From Bacteroidota bacterium (GTDB taxonomy: Bacteria; Bacteroidota; Bacteroidia; Cytophagales; Cyclobacteriaceae), in NCBI GenBank assembly GCA_016866235.1, contig VGMW01000002.1, positions 310,001 to 374,000 of the forward strand: a stretch of 64,000 nucleotides of DNA, read 5' to 3'. The translations under genes and the position numbers were made by a program. Below the pieces are notes generated by a model. That model ran no database searches. It saw only the letters and a list, made by a program, of their open reading frames with translations, and was not told where the DNA came from. Below are positions 9,428 to 17,844 of this stretch, in pieces (positions within the stretch are counted from its first letter, which is position 1; every line of letters starts with the position of its first letter).

Positions 9428-10006
9428 ATGGCGCAACACATAGGTCTCTTTTTTGGGTCTTTTAATCCGGTGCACATCGGGCACCTGATCATTGCCAATA
9501 GCATGGTTGAACTATCGGATTTGGACAAGGTTTGGTTTGTGGTCTCTCCACAGAACCCTTTTAAGCCTGCCAAAGGATTGCTTCATGAATTCGACCGTTA
9601 TGACATGGTCTGCGCAGCCATCGCGGACAACCATAAGCTAGAGGCCAGTGATGTGGAATTCCGACTGCCACGACCAAGTTATACCATCCATACGTTAAGC
9701 CATTTGTCTAAAAAATATCCTGACAAAAAGTTTAGCCCCATCCTGGGTGAAGACAACCTTGGAGACTTCCATAAATGGAGGGAGCCGAATGCAATTTTGG
9801 ATCAATATGGCTTGTATGTTTATCCCAGACCAAATTCGTTAACCACGGAGCTGCACAACCATCCCAACGTAAAAATCGTTAAGGCACCCATGATGGACAT
9901 TTCTGCAACATTTATCAGGCAGTGCATTCGGGACCGTAAGTCGATACGTTATCTGGTTCCTGATGCGGTTGAAGAGATCATCCAACGAAAAGGATTTTTT
10001 CTTTGA
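9428..10006 (+). CDS. nadD: Nicotinate-nucleotide adenylyltransferase
   Basis: 192 residues of a nucleotidyltransferase fold: GLFFGSFNPVHIGHL gives the adenylyl-binding HIGH motif, and ISATFIRQ near the C-terminus is the second signature. It adenylylates nicotinate mononucleotide to deamido-NAD. A TAGTTTTG box ends 7 bases upstream, which suggests its own, nearly leaderless transcript. Its TGA stop overlaps the TTG start of the following outer-membrane protein gene (TTGA). Confidence 0.94.
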   Translation: MAQHIGLFFGSFNPVHIGHLIIANSMVELSDLDKVWFVVSPQNPFKPAKGLLHEFDRYDMVCAAIADNHKLEASDVEFRLPRPSYTIHTLSHLSKKYPDKKFSPILGEDNLGDFHKWREPNAILDQYGLYVYPRPNSLTTELHNHPNVKIVKAPMMDISATFIRQCIRDRKSIRYLVPDAVEEIIQRKGFFL

Positions 10007-12654
10007 CTACAGCATTTAGGGTATTTATTTTTTCTCTGCTGCTGGCTTGTGCCGGCAGTTCCTGTTTATATGCCGGTGGACTTCGTGGAAAGGTAACCGA
10101 TGAGTCAGGCGCGCCGCTCGCCAATGCATCCGTTTATGTTCGGGAGACCGGTACAGGAGGTGCAACCGATGTGGGTGGTCAATATGAAATTTTGTTACCG
10201 CCCGGGAAATATGAAGTCATTTTTCAATACCTCGGTTACCAGGCTACTACGATAACTGTTCAGATTGGAAATGAAATGAAAGTGCTTGATGTTCGATTGA
10301 AAGCACAAACTGTCGAGTTGCCCACACTCACCATTCGGGCAAAAAAGGAAGATCCTGCCTACTCCGTCATGCGCAGGGCCATTGCAAGGGCAAAGTACCA
10401 TCTGCAGCAGGTGGATAGTTTTTCTGCTACCGTGTACATCAAGGGTAAGGGAAAATTAAAGGACTTTCCCTTTCTCGCTAAAAAGATGCTTGAGAAGGAA
10501 GGCATCACCAAAGACCGGCTTTTTATTCAGGAGTCGGTGAGTGAAGTAAGGTATAAGCGACCCAACAAGTTCACAGAAAAAGTGATTGCCATTTATACGC
10601 AGGGAAAGAACAGCACGGCCTCACCAAACGAATACATTTTCGGAAGTTTTTATGAACCTGAAATTGCGGAGACGATTTCACCACTCTCTCCAAAAGCATT
10701 TTCCTACTACAGGTTCGAGTATGTAGGAATTTTCAAGGATGGCCGGCATGAAGTCAATAAAATAAAGGTGATACCCAGATCAAAAGGCGATAATGTGTTT
10801 GATGGCGTCATCAGTATTGTGGAAGACTCCTGGAGTATTCATAGTGTTGAGCTGACTTCAAACCGCCTGGGAATCAGGTTTAACATTCGACAGCTGTATT
10901 TGCCGGTATTGGATGCTGTGAATAAGAAACATGAAGCCTGGATGCCGGTGAACCAAAACTATACGGTAGGAGGATCTGTTTTTGGATTTGAGTTTGAAGG
11001 GCAGTATTTGGCGACGGTTCGTGATTACAAAGTTTTTTTGAATCCGAAACTGCAGCACGATATGGTGGTGGTTGATGTGCCGCGAAAGGAGCAGCCGGCC
11101 GCAGTGGTTGCGAAAAAGGATCAGCGACAGCAGGCCATCAAGTCGAAACTTGAGAAAGGGGAAGAGGTTTCCACCAAAGAGCTCAGTCAGTTTATTAAGA
11201 CGGTGGAGAAAGAGGAAGCAAGGAAAAGTCCGGATGCCAATGTTACTTCAGACCGTTCTTTTAAAGTTGATTCACTTGCATCGAAGAAGGATTCTGTCTT
11301 TTGGTCTGCCCTTCGTCCTGCACCCTTGGAGAGGGAGGAGATTCGTGGTTACATCAAGGCGGACAGTCTGGCAACCATTGAAAAGAAAAAAGCGGAAGGT
11401 GATTCAGCGAAGGAATCTAAGAGTAAGGGTTTTCAGTTGTACGATCTTGTTTTTGGCGATCGGTACAAGGTGGGTAAGACCACAGGGTTTGAGATCAAGT
11501 TGCCGTATGGTGGTTTCAATTCGGTAGAGGGATGGAATTTGATTTATCGGTTGGGATTTGACCATCGCTGGGTGCGCAAGGATTCATTGAAGCCGGAGGA
11601 GCCGGCAAGCGTAACGCGGCTTGATGTAACGCCTGTGTTTCGGTATGCGATGAGTACGCGGCGGGCGTCAGGATTTCTTAGGGCAGACCTTCGGATGTCG
11701 AACGCCAGGATTACGATGCAGGGAGGTCGTTATGTTCAGCAATTGAATCCTGGTGATCCGATTCATCCTTTGGGAAACAGTTTTTCAACGCTGGTATTGG
11801 CTCGGAACTACATGAAAATTCTTGAGCGCGACTTTGTTTCGCTGACCGGTCGATATCGGGCCAGTGATGTTCTGACGTTCACAACCGACTGGTCATACAA
11901 CAACCGCAGGGAGCTTAGCAACAACACATACTTTACATTTTTTGGAGATGGGAGAAAAACATTTACCTCGAATACGCCGGAGGTTACGGAGTCGGGTGTA
12001 GCCACCATCGGCAAGCATCAGGCATTCATTGGTTCGATTGGTGCGGAGGTACGTCCGTGGCAGCAGTATCGGATTAGAAATGGCAGAAAGTATCGGGTAG
12101 AGGGATCGCCATGGTTTGTATTGGGTTATCGGAAAGGATTTGGTGGTGTGATGGGAAGTGATGTTGATTATGATTTGGCGGAGATCGGCTATCGACATGC
12201 TCTTCGGTTGGGTTACCGTGGACGGTTGGAGTACCGTTTAGATGCCGGTGCGTTTTTAAATACGGAGTCGGTATATTTCCCTGACTACAAACACTTTCCT
12301 GGTAACCGTACTTTTTTGATGGTTTTTAACGGGCCGGGTAGCTTCCGATTGTTGGATTATTATCGGTATAGTACAGCAGATCGTTATTTCACGGCCACGG
12401 CGAATTATTATTTCCGGAAGTTTATGCTCACGCGGGTGCCGAAGCTTCGGTTGTTTGGAATCCGGGAGAATGTTTTTGGTGCGTATCTGACCACGCCTTA
12501 CGCCGGAAATTATTTTGAGGCTGGTTATGGCATTGACGGAATTTTGCGCGTGTTCAGGATTGAGGGCGCGGTTGCTTTTCAGAATGGCAGGCGGTTGCCG
12601 GCGGGTATACGCATAGGGATTGCCGCCAGTTTAGCGATGGAGTTTGGTGATTGA
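10003..12654 (+). CDS. DUF5686 / carboxypeptidase-regulatory-like outer-membrane protein
   Basis: 883 residues. A signal peptide (about 1-24) is followed by a CarboxypepD_reg-like beta domain (about 27-110, GLRGKVTDESGAPLANASVY), then a long DUF5686 region starting near YSVMRRAIARAKYHLQQ, a charged linker (about 365-480), and a C-terminal half rich in alternating aromatic strands that reads as a beta-barrel. Location is therefore probably the outer membrane; the molecular function of DUF5686 proteins is not established. It starts with TTG overlapping the nadD stop, the only sensible start before the signal peptide. The hairpin array begins right after it. Confidence 0.85.
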   Translation: MTTAFRVFIFSLLLACAGSSCLYAGGLRGKVTDESGAPLANASVYVRETGTGGATDVGGQYEILLPPGKYEVIFQYLGYQATTITVQIGNEMKVLDVRLKAQTVELPTLTIRAKKEDPAYSVMRRAIARAKYHLQQVDSFSATVYIKGKGKLKDFPFLAKKMLEKEGITKDRLFIQESVSEVRYKRPNKFTEKVIAIYTQGKNSTASPNEYIFGSFYEPEIAETISPLSPKAFSYYRFEYVGIFKDGRHEVNKIKVIPRSKGDNVFDGVISIVEDSWSIHSVELTSNRLGIRFNIRQLYLPVLDAVNKKHEAWMPVNQNYTVGGSVFGFEFEGQYLATVRDYKVFLNPKLQHDMVVVDVPRKEQPAAVVAKKDQRQQAIKSKLEKGEEVSTKELSQFIKTVEKEEARKSPDANVTSDRSFKVDSLASKKDSVFWSALRPAPLEREEIRGYIKADSLATIEKKKAEGDSAKESKSKGFQLYDLVFGDRYKVGKTTGFEIKLPYGGFNSVEGWNLIYRLGFDHRWVRKDSLKPEEPASVTRLDVTPVFRYAMSTRRASGFLRADLRMSNARITMQGGRYVQQLNPGDPIHPLGNSFSTLVLARNYMKILERDFVSLTGRYRASDVLTFTTDWSYNNRRELSNNTYFTFFGDGRKTFTSNTPEVTESGVATIGKHQAFIGSIGAEVRPWQQYRIRNGRKYRVEGSPWFVLGYRKGFGGVMGSDVDYDLAEIGYRHALRLGYRGRLEYRLDAGAFLNTESVYFPDYKHFPGNRTFLMVFNGPGSFRLLDYYRYSTADRYFTATANYYFRKFMLTRVPKLRLFGIRENVFGAYLTTPYAGNYFEAGYGIDGILRVFRIEGAVAFQNGRRLPAGIRIGIAASLAMEFGD

Positions 12655-12676
12655 GATTGGATTTGATGTTGCGTGT

Positions 12677-12719
12677 GGGCAAATGTGACAGGTCACAAGA
12701 CCTGACACGGAGTATGTGG
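12677..12719 (+). repeat. Hairpin repeat module A, copy 1
   Basis: Starts GGGCAAATGTG and holds TGACAGGT, loop CACAAG, ACCTGACA as a stem-loop, then CGGAGTATGTGG. It is followed by a TATAACTTAATGCTCTTAAT-like segment shared with copy 2. Confidence 0.8.
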
Positions 12720-12760
12720 TTAGACGTATAACTTAATGCTCTTAATATAATGCCCGCGCC

Positions 12761-12982
12761 ATGTCGGGTGTCTTTGTGTGATGTCGGGTGTTATCACCCC
12801 ACATGATTTCATTCTTGTTGATTAAAGATATCCGCATTCCATGTCGGGTGTTGTCACCAACATTATTTCAATCTTGTCGTTTAATGGCATATGCGTTCCA
12901 TGTCGGGTGTTATCACCAACATCATTTCATTCTTGTCGTTTAATGGCACACGTGTTCCATGTCGGGTGTTATCACCCGACAT
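12761..12982 (+). repeat. Tandem run of hairpin repeat module B
   Basis: Copies begin at 12781, 12841, 12900 and 12959, so the period is 59-60 bases; a partial copy lies at 12761. Only the copy at 12959-12982 is a perfect 10-bp inverted repeat; the others have one or more stem mismatches on the right arm. The inter-hairpin segment is itself conserved, which separates this from a CRISPR array. Confidence 0.85.
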
Positions 12983-13029
12983 CATTTTATACTCGACTTT
13001 TAAAAAAGTGCTGAGTTTGTGTTGCCGTT

Positions 13030-13074
13030 GGGCAAATGTGTCAGGTCACAAGACCTGACACGGAGTATGTGGTT
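13030..13074 (+). repeat. Hairpin repeat module A, copy 2
   Basis: The best copy: GTGTCAGGT, loop CACAAG, ACCTGACAC, a perfect 9-bp stem, followed by the same CGGAGTATGTGG and by a second TAATGCTCTTAAT segment leading into another module B at 13114. Confidence 0.85.
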
Positions 13075-13264
13075 TTGACGTATAATTAATGCTCTTAATT
13101 TAATGCCTACGCCATGTCGGGTGTTCTCGTGCAATGCCGTGTCTTTTCACCCGACATTATTTTATTCTTGTCGTTTAATGGTATACTTATTCCATATCGG
13201 GTGTTATCACCCGACATCATTTTTTACTCGACTTTTGAAATAGTGCTGAGGATGTTTTGTGGAT

Positions 13265-13306
13265 GGGCAAATGTGTCAGATCACAAGACCTGACACGGAG
13301 TATTTG
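13265..13306 (+). repeat. Hairpin repeat module A, copy 3
   Basis: GGGCAAATGTG and the stem-loop with one mismatch (GTGTCAGAT against ACCTGACAC). It is followed by a diverged tail and by module B copies at 13349-13372 and from 13409. Confidence 0.8.
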
Positions 13307-13408
13307 GGTACGTCTATTACCTATGGCATTTTTTTAAACGCCCACGGTATGTCGGGTTTGGTCACCCGACATCATTTCATTCTTGTCGTTTAATGGCATA
13401 CGCGTTCC

Positions 13409-14557
13409 ATGTCGGGTGTTATCTACCAGGATGAGTCACCCTATTTGCTGAGCGCTACGTCCTCGACGGGTCTTGGGATAAAGTTTTCGGTTGTAGAGGG
13501 CAATGCGACGGTGAACGGCACACAGCTGATTATTAACGGATCAGGAGGGATTAAGGTAAGAGCCTACCAGGAGGGTACGGAGATCTATGCATCGGCGGAG
13601 GTTATTGCCACGACAGTTGTACCGGCGAGCTATAAGGTATCGGGTTTAATTACCAAGCCGACCAATGTTGGATTAGGGAGTGGCCTTGTGAAGCTGTTTT
13701 ATGAGAAGGGAGGTCTTGCGAAAAGCGGACAGGTTACCAACGGGGTCTATAGCATCAGCCAGGTAAGACCGGGTCGATATGTGCTACAGGTTGTTCCCAC
13801 GGGCAGTGAGGATGCATTGGTGTTTCCGGCGTACTACAATGGGGCGTTACTGAACAAGGATGCGACGGTGATTACAGTAGATGGAGATGTTACGGTAAGC
13901 ATGGAGCTACCGGGCAAACAGGTAAATGCAAATGAGGCGAAGGGTCCAGGTCAGATCAAGGGGAAGGTGGTAGGCAGTGGCAGTGGCGGCAGGTTTATCG
14001 TGGGCAGGATAGTGGAGGGGGTAGGGCTATCGGATGTACCGGTTTATTTGCTGGACACCTCGGAGAAGGTCTTGAAGACGGTGAAGACGGACAAGGATGG
14101 TTTGTTTGAGTTCAGGGAACTGGTGACGGGCAGTTATAAACTAGCCTTGGATGTAGTAGGAGCGAGTCTTGCGAATACGGCAGCGAGCATCACGTTAACG
14201 CCACAGAACCCGATACTGGAGGTGAGTGCGGTGATCGGGGAGAAGGACGGCCAGCCGGTGGTTGGGTTAGAGGTGTTGGTGATCACGGGATTAGAGGGTG
14301 ATAAGCAAGAGCTGAGGGTTTATCCGAATCCATTCAGGGAGGAGCTGGTGGTGGAGTATGTAGGGAAGGAGGGGAATCCGATAGAGTTCAGGCTACTGGA
14401 TATGAATGGCCGGGAGGTGATAAAGGAGGAGAAGTCATACAGTGTGTCGGCACGCTACAGGATCGAAGTGAAAGAGAAGGACCTGCCACAGGGGATGTAC
14501 ATATTGGAAATCCTTCAATCCAACCGCCGGGCCTTGCTTAAGGTGGTGAGGAGGTAA
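13409..14557 (+). CDS. Headless T9SS-type secreted protein fragment (start codon supplied by a repeat)
   Basis: 382 codons with a C-terminal T9SS sorting domain (LRVYPNPFREELVVEY ... GMYILEIL ... LLKVVRR). There is no signal peptide: the first five codons, ATG TCG GGT GTT ATC, are the start of hairpin module B, and protein-like sequence begins after that junction with a piece of an MBG/Ig-like module (LLSATSSTGLGIKFSVVEG). Two carboxypeptidase-regulatory-like beta domains follow (about 75-165 and 175-275). A T9SS cargo without a signal peptide cannot reach the periplasm, so this is probably the 3' remnant of a longer gene. The rest of the frame is intact and ends before a strong terminator. 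Confidence 0.75.
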   Translation: MSGVIYQDESPYLLSATSSTGLGIKFSVVEGNATVNGTQLIINGSGGIKVRAYQEGTEIYASAEVIATTVVPASYKVSGLITKPTNVGLGSGLVKLFYEKGGLAKSGQVTNGVYSISQVRPGRYVLQVVPTGSEDALVFPAYYNGALLNKDATVITVDGDVTVSMELPGKQVNANEAKGPGQIKGKVVGSGSGGRFIVGRIVEGVGLSDVPVYLLDTSEKVLKTVKTDKDGLFEFRELVTGSYKLALDVVGASLANTAASITLTPQNPILEVSAVIGEKDGQPVVGLEVLVITGLEGDKQELRVYPNPFREELVVEYVGKEGNPIEFRLLDMNGREVIKEEKSYSVSARYRIEVKEKDLPQGMYILEILQSNRRALLKVVRR

Positions 14558-14580
14558 CGTGGTTAAAGTGTTTTGATATG

Positions 14581-14618
14581 AAAGCCCGTTGTCGAAAGAT
14601 AGCGGGCTTTATTATTTT
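14581..14618 (+). terminator. Intrinsic terminator after the headless T9SS gene
   Basis: AAAGCCCG ... CGGGCTTT with an inner stem closed by a GAAA tetraloop, about 13 base pairs allowing wobbles, followed by ATTATTTT. Because the hairpin covers the first codons of the open frame beginning at 14578, it shows that the kelch-like gene starts downstream. Confidence 0.85.
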
Positions 14619-14742
14619 GCATTACAGGTTATATCGAACAGTCTCAGCTGGTATGATTTTGTCCTGGCAGTTTTTTTGCGCACCCCACATTCTCAAGACT
14701 TTTATTCTCGTTAAAAATCCTTTACATTTTGAATTGATTAAA

Positions 14743-17700
14743 ATGCGAGCTGTGAAAAAAACTTATTTCATTCTTAGTCTCTTACTTTTCATATTATTCA
14801 CAAACCTATTATTTTCTCAAGATCCTCAATATACTTGGATTGGTGGCAATTCTGTTTGGAACGAAGGGCCAAACGGTGTTCCCTATTCAGCGGGGATTTA
14901 TGGAACCAAAGGAGTAGGTTCGATTGGAAACCAGCCTGGGCAGAGATTTTTTGGTTCCAGTTCAGGTAAATGGGTTGACAACTCAGGTAGACTATGGATG
15001 TTTGGCGGTTCAGGTTCAGATGCAGTCGGCAAGAGTGGTAGATTAAATGATTTATGGAATTACAATCCAGCTACTTCTGAGTGGATGTGGGTAGGTGGAA
15101 GCGATAAGGCAAATCAGCGAGGAATTTACGGCGTAAAAGGAATTGCTTCCGCTGAAAATATTCCAGGAGCGCGAAATGCATTTGTTTCATGGAAAGATCA
15201 GTCAGACAATCTATGGTTATTTGGGGGAGAAGGATTTGATAAAAATGGCGAGAAGGGCAGATTGAATGATATGTGGAAATATAATATTGCTTCTAATTCA
15301 TGGACTTGGATAAGTGGAAGTGATCTAAAAAATCAATCTGATGGACCGGGTTCTCGTGTCTATTCAACCTCATGGGTTGATGGTGCAGGTAACTTTTGGT
15401 TATTTGGTGGAATAGGGGATTCAGGACCAAAAAGTGATCTCTGGAAATTCAATCCGGTGACCAATGTGTGGTCCAATATGGGTGGTGGAAATTTTGATGC
15501 CCCTGTTTATGGCACCAAAGGTGTAGGTGCTCCTGGAAATAAACCTGGTCACCGGGAACTTGCCTTTGGATGGACTGATCAATCTGGTAACCTTTGGATG
15601 TGGGGAGGATTTTGTAATAGTTGCAGTTCAAATTTTTTACCACCAGTACTTTGGAAGTATGACGTCTTTACCGGTTGGTGGACATGGATGGGTGGGGATA
15701 AAGATTCTAATTCGGGTGCAGCTGTTTTTGGCACCAAAGGGATCGGATCAGTAACCAATAACCCGGGTGGGAGAGGAGGGCATATTGGTTTCACAGACTC
15801 GAATGGTGATCTGATATTGGTTGGTGGGTTAGGAACTGACGTCAACGGAAATTTCTCTGTTATGGATGATGTGTGGAGGTATGAGATTTCTACTGGTAAA
15901 TGGGCCTGGGTTACGGGCTCTAGCACTGGCAATCAAGCGGCGGTATATGGCGAAAAAGGCGAAGCAAATATTTTATTCACTCCAGGGGCAACTTGGATAA
16001 CGGGATCCCATTGGTATGCTGGGAATGGTAATTTTTGGCTTTTTAGTGCCGGAAATTCGAATCCCCTATGGAAATATAATTCAGGTCAAAATTCCTGGTC
16101 CTGGATAAATGGAAACCCTGTCCCTCAAAAAAAATCAGTTAATTATGGGACTAGAGGAATTTCAGAAGCCTCAAATTATCCAGGTGGTAGATTTGGTTCT
16201 TCTACTTGGTCTTCATTTTCAGGGCAATATTGGCTTTTTGGAGGAATTGGATATGACAGGGTTGGAGATTACGGTGTTCTAAACGATCTGTGGCGATATG
16301 AAAAAAATGATAAAAAATGGACTTGGGTTTCCGGATCAGATCAAATTAATAAATCAGGTGTTTATGGATCTAAAGGTGTTGCTTCTCCAAATAATTTTCC
16401 TGGATCGAGAACTTCGTCTGTAAGTTGGAAGGATCAACAGGGGAATCTATGGTTGTTTGGTGGTGAGGGCTATGATCGAAGCGGAGGTTATGGTAAATTA
16501 AATGATTTATGGAAATTTGATCTAAACTCATTACAATGGATTTGGATTAATGGTAGCGATCAGATTTCTCAATTTGGAAATTACCCAGCCTTAGGCCAGG
16601 GAGACCTGAGTTCAAATCCAGGTTCAAGAAAGTCGGCTTCAGCTTGGACTGATTCTAATGGCGACTTGTGGTTATTCGGGGGTCAGGGAAATGGGGGCGC
16701 CTCAATTGGGTATTTAAACGATCTATGGAAATTTGAAATATTATCTGGTAAATGGTTTTGGATGGGAGGCATGAGCCAGACCAACCAGGCTGGTGTTTAT
16801 GGCTCAAAAAATATTGGAGTGAATTCCAATAACCCAGGATCTAGAAAAGCAGCAGTAGCTTGGACTGATCTTCTTGGAAATTTTTGGTTATTCGGAGGCG
16901 AGGGTATTGATAGTAATACCTCGTATGGTTTGCTGAATGACCTTTGGATGTATGATAAAACAAATAAAGTTTGGATATGGATATCTGGTGCAGATACACA
17001 AAATCAAACAGGGATTTATGGTAAAAAAGGAATCTCTTCTCCGGATAATCTTCCAGGAGCAAGGCGAAGTGCATTCGGTTGGGTGGATGAACGAAATGAC
17101 CTTTGGTTGTCTGGTGGATATTCAATCGGAGTAAATGGTGAAAATTATTTAAATGATTTGTGGAAATTTAATTTGAAAAATAAGACTTGGGTTTGGCTGG
17201 GTGGTAGTGACCAACTCGATAAAAATGGGAACTACGGAGTTAAGGGTACGGCAGACTCGGGTAATATTTTGGGAGGAAGGGAATCTGCGGCGGTTTGGCA
17301 CCAGAACTCAAATAATATTTTGGTGTTCGGAGGATTTGGAGTAGATAAAAATGGAGCAAAGGGCGATTTAAACGACTTGTGGGATATTCAGTTATTAAAA
17401 AATCAAAGTATTTCTTTTGAAGAATTATCAGATAAAACTTACGGGGATTTATCTTTCAATCTTACCTCTATCCCTTCCTCAGGTTTAACAGTAACCTACA
17501 GTAGTTCTGATACCACTATTGCTAAGCCTGATGGATTAAAGCTTGTTATTTTGAGCGCCGGCACTGTAACCATAACTGCCAGCCAAAGTGGAAATGAGAT
17601 TTTTCTACCTGCATTAAGTGTGTCGCGTTCATTAAAAATCAAAAAAGCTCCATTGAGCGTTAATATTGATCCAAAATCTAAAAATTATGGCGACCCTAAT

Positions 17701-17844
17701 CCCTCATTAACCTTTAATTATTCTGGATTTAAGTTTCAGGATAGCTCAAGCTCCATTAATGCTTCGCCGATCATTACTACCGGAGCAACCTTATCGAGCA
17801 GTGTTGGAGTATATTCAATAACAGCTTCTGGTGGTATAGATTAA
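14743..17844 (+). CDS. Large kelch-like/MBG-like secreted protein, N-terminal part up to an in-frame stop
   Basis: Starts MRAVKKTYFILSLLLF with a clear signal peptide ending near NLLFSQ; the frame upstream (from 14578) runs through a terminator and is ignored. Twelve repeats of about 65-80 residues follow, each with WxWxxGS, NQxGxYGxKG, NxPGxR, GNLWLFGGxGxD and LNDLWxY elements, as in kelch/galactose-oxidase-type propellers. After about residue 890 come MBG/Ig-like modules. Translation stops at TAA 17842-17844 inside the second such module, but the same frame continues to 18861. The gene is visibly more A+T-rich than its neighbours. Function unknown; likely surface or secreted adhesion-type protein. 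Confidence 0.8.
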   Translation: MRAVKKTYFILSLLLFILFTNLLFSQDPQYTWIGGNSVWNEGPNGVPYSAGIYGTKGVGSIGNQPGQRFFGSSSGKWVDNSGRLWMFGGSGSDAVGKSGRLNDLWNYNPATSEWMWVGGSDKANQRGIYGVKGIASAENIPGARNAFVSWKDQSDNLWLFGGEGFDKNGEKGRLNDMWKYNIASNSWTWISGSDLKNQSDGPGSRVYSTSWVDGAGNFWLFGGIGDSGPKSDLWKFNPVTNVWSNMGGGNFDAPVYGTKGVGAPGNKPGHRELAFGWTDQSGNLWMWGGFCNSCSSNFLPPVLWKYDVFTGWWTWMGGDKDSNSGAAVFGTKGIGSVTNNPGGRGGHIGFTDSNGDLILVGGLGTDVNGNFSVMDDVWRYEISTGKWAWVTGSSTGNQAAVYGEKGEANILFTPGATWITGSHWYAGNGNFWLFSAGNSNPLWKYNSGQNSWSWINGNPVPQKKSVNYGTRGISEASNYPGGRFGSSTWSSFSGQYWLFGGIGYDRVGDYGVLNDLWRYEKNDKKWTWVSGSDQINKSGVYGSKGVASPNNFPGSRTSSVSWKDQQGNLWLFGGEGYDRSGGYGKLNDLWKFDLNSLQWIWINGSDQISQFGNYPALGQGDLSSNPGSRKSASAWTDSNGDLWLFGGQGNGGASIGYLNDLWKFEILSGKWFWMGGMSQTNQAGVYGSKNIGVNSNNPGSRKAAVAWTDLLGNFWLFGGEGIDSNTSYGLLNDLWMYDKTNKVWIWISGADTQNQTGIYGKKGISSPDNLPGARRSAFGWVDERNDLWLSGGYSIGVNGENYLNDLWKFNLKNKTWVWLGGSDQLDKNGNYGVKGTADSGNILGGRESAAVWHQNSNNILVFGGFGVDKNGAKGDLNDLWDIQLLKNQSISFEELSDKTYGDLSFNLTSIPSSGLTVTYSSSDTTIAKPDGLKLVILSAGTVTITASQSGNEIFLPALSVSRSLKIKKAPLSVNIDPKSKNYGDPNPSLTFNYSGFKFQDSSSSINASPIITTGATLSSSVGVYSITASGGID

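Larger units (their letters stand above)
12677..13423. repeat. Composite intergenic array of two alternating hairpin repeats
   Basis: This gene-free stretch between the DUF5686 gene and the next reading frame is almost wholly repetitive. Module A (three copies, from 12677, 13030 and 13265) begins GGGCAAATGTG and contains a 9-bp inverted repeat. Module B is an inverted repeat ATGTCGGGTG, loop TTAT, CACCCGACAT, followed by a conserved spacer around CATTCTTGTCGTTTAATGG. The order is A, several B, A, B, A, B. The last B copy is cut after its first 15 bases, where a coding frame begins. No open frame of note lies inside. It resembles a REP-like element array; no transposase is nearby. Confidence 0.85.

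Noticed and set aside
12761-13010. Regular 59-60-base repeats that could suggest a CRISPR array
   Set aside because: The segments between the palindromes are themselves repeated rather than unique, and there are no cas genes in the window.
14578-14742. Upstream extension of the kelch-like protein
   Set aside because: It runs through a strong terminator hairpin, lacks protein-like sequence, and a proper signal peptide begins at the ATG at 14743.
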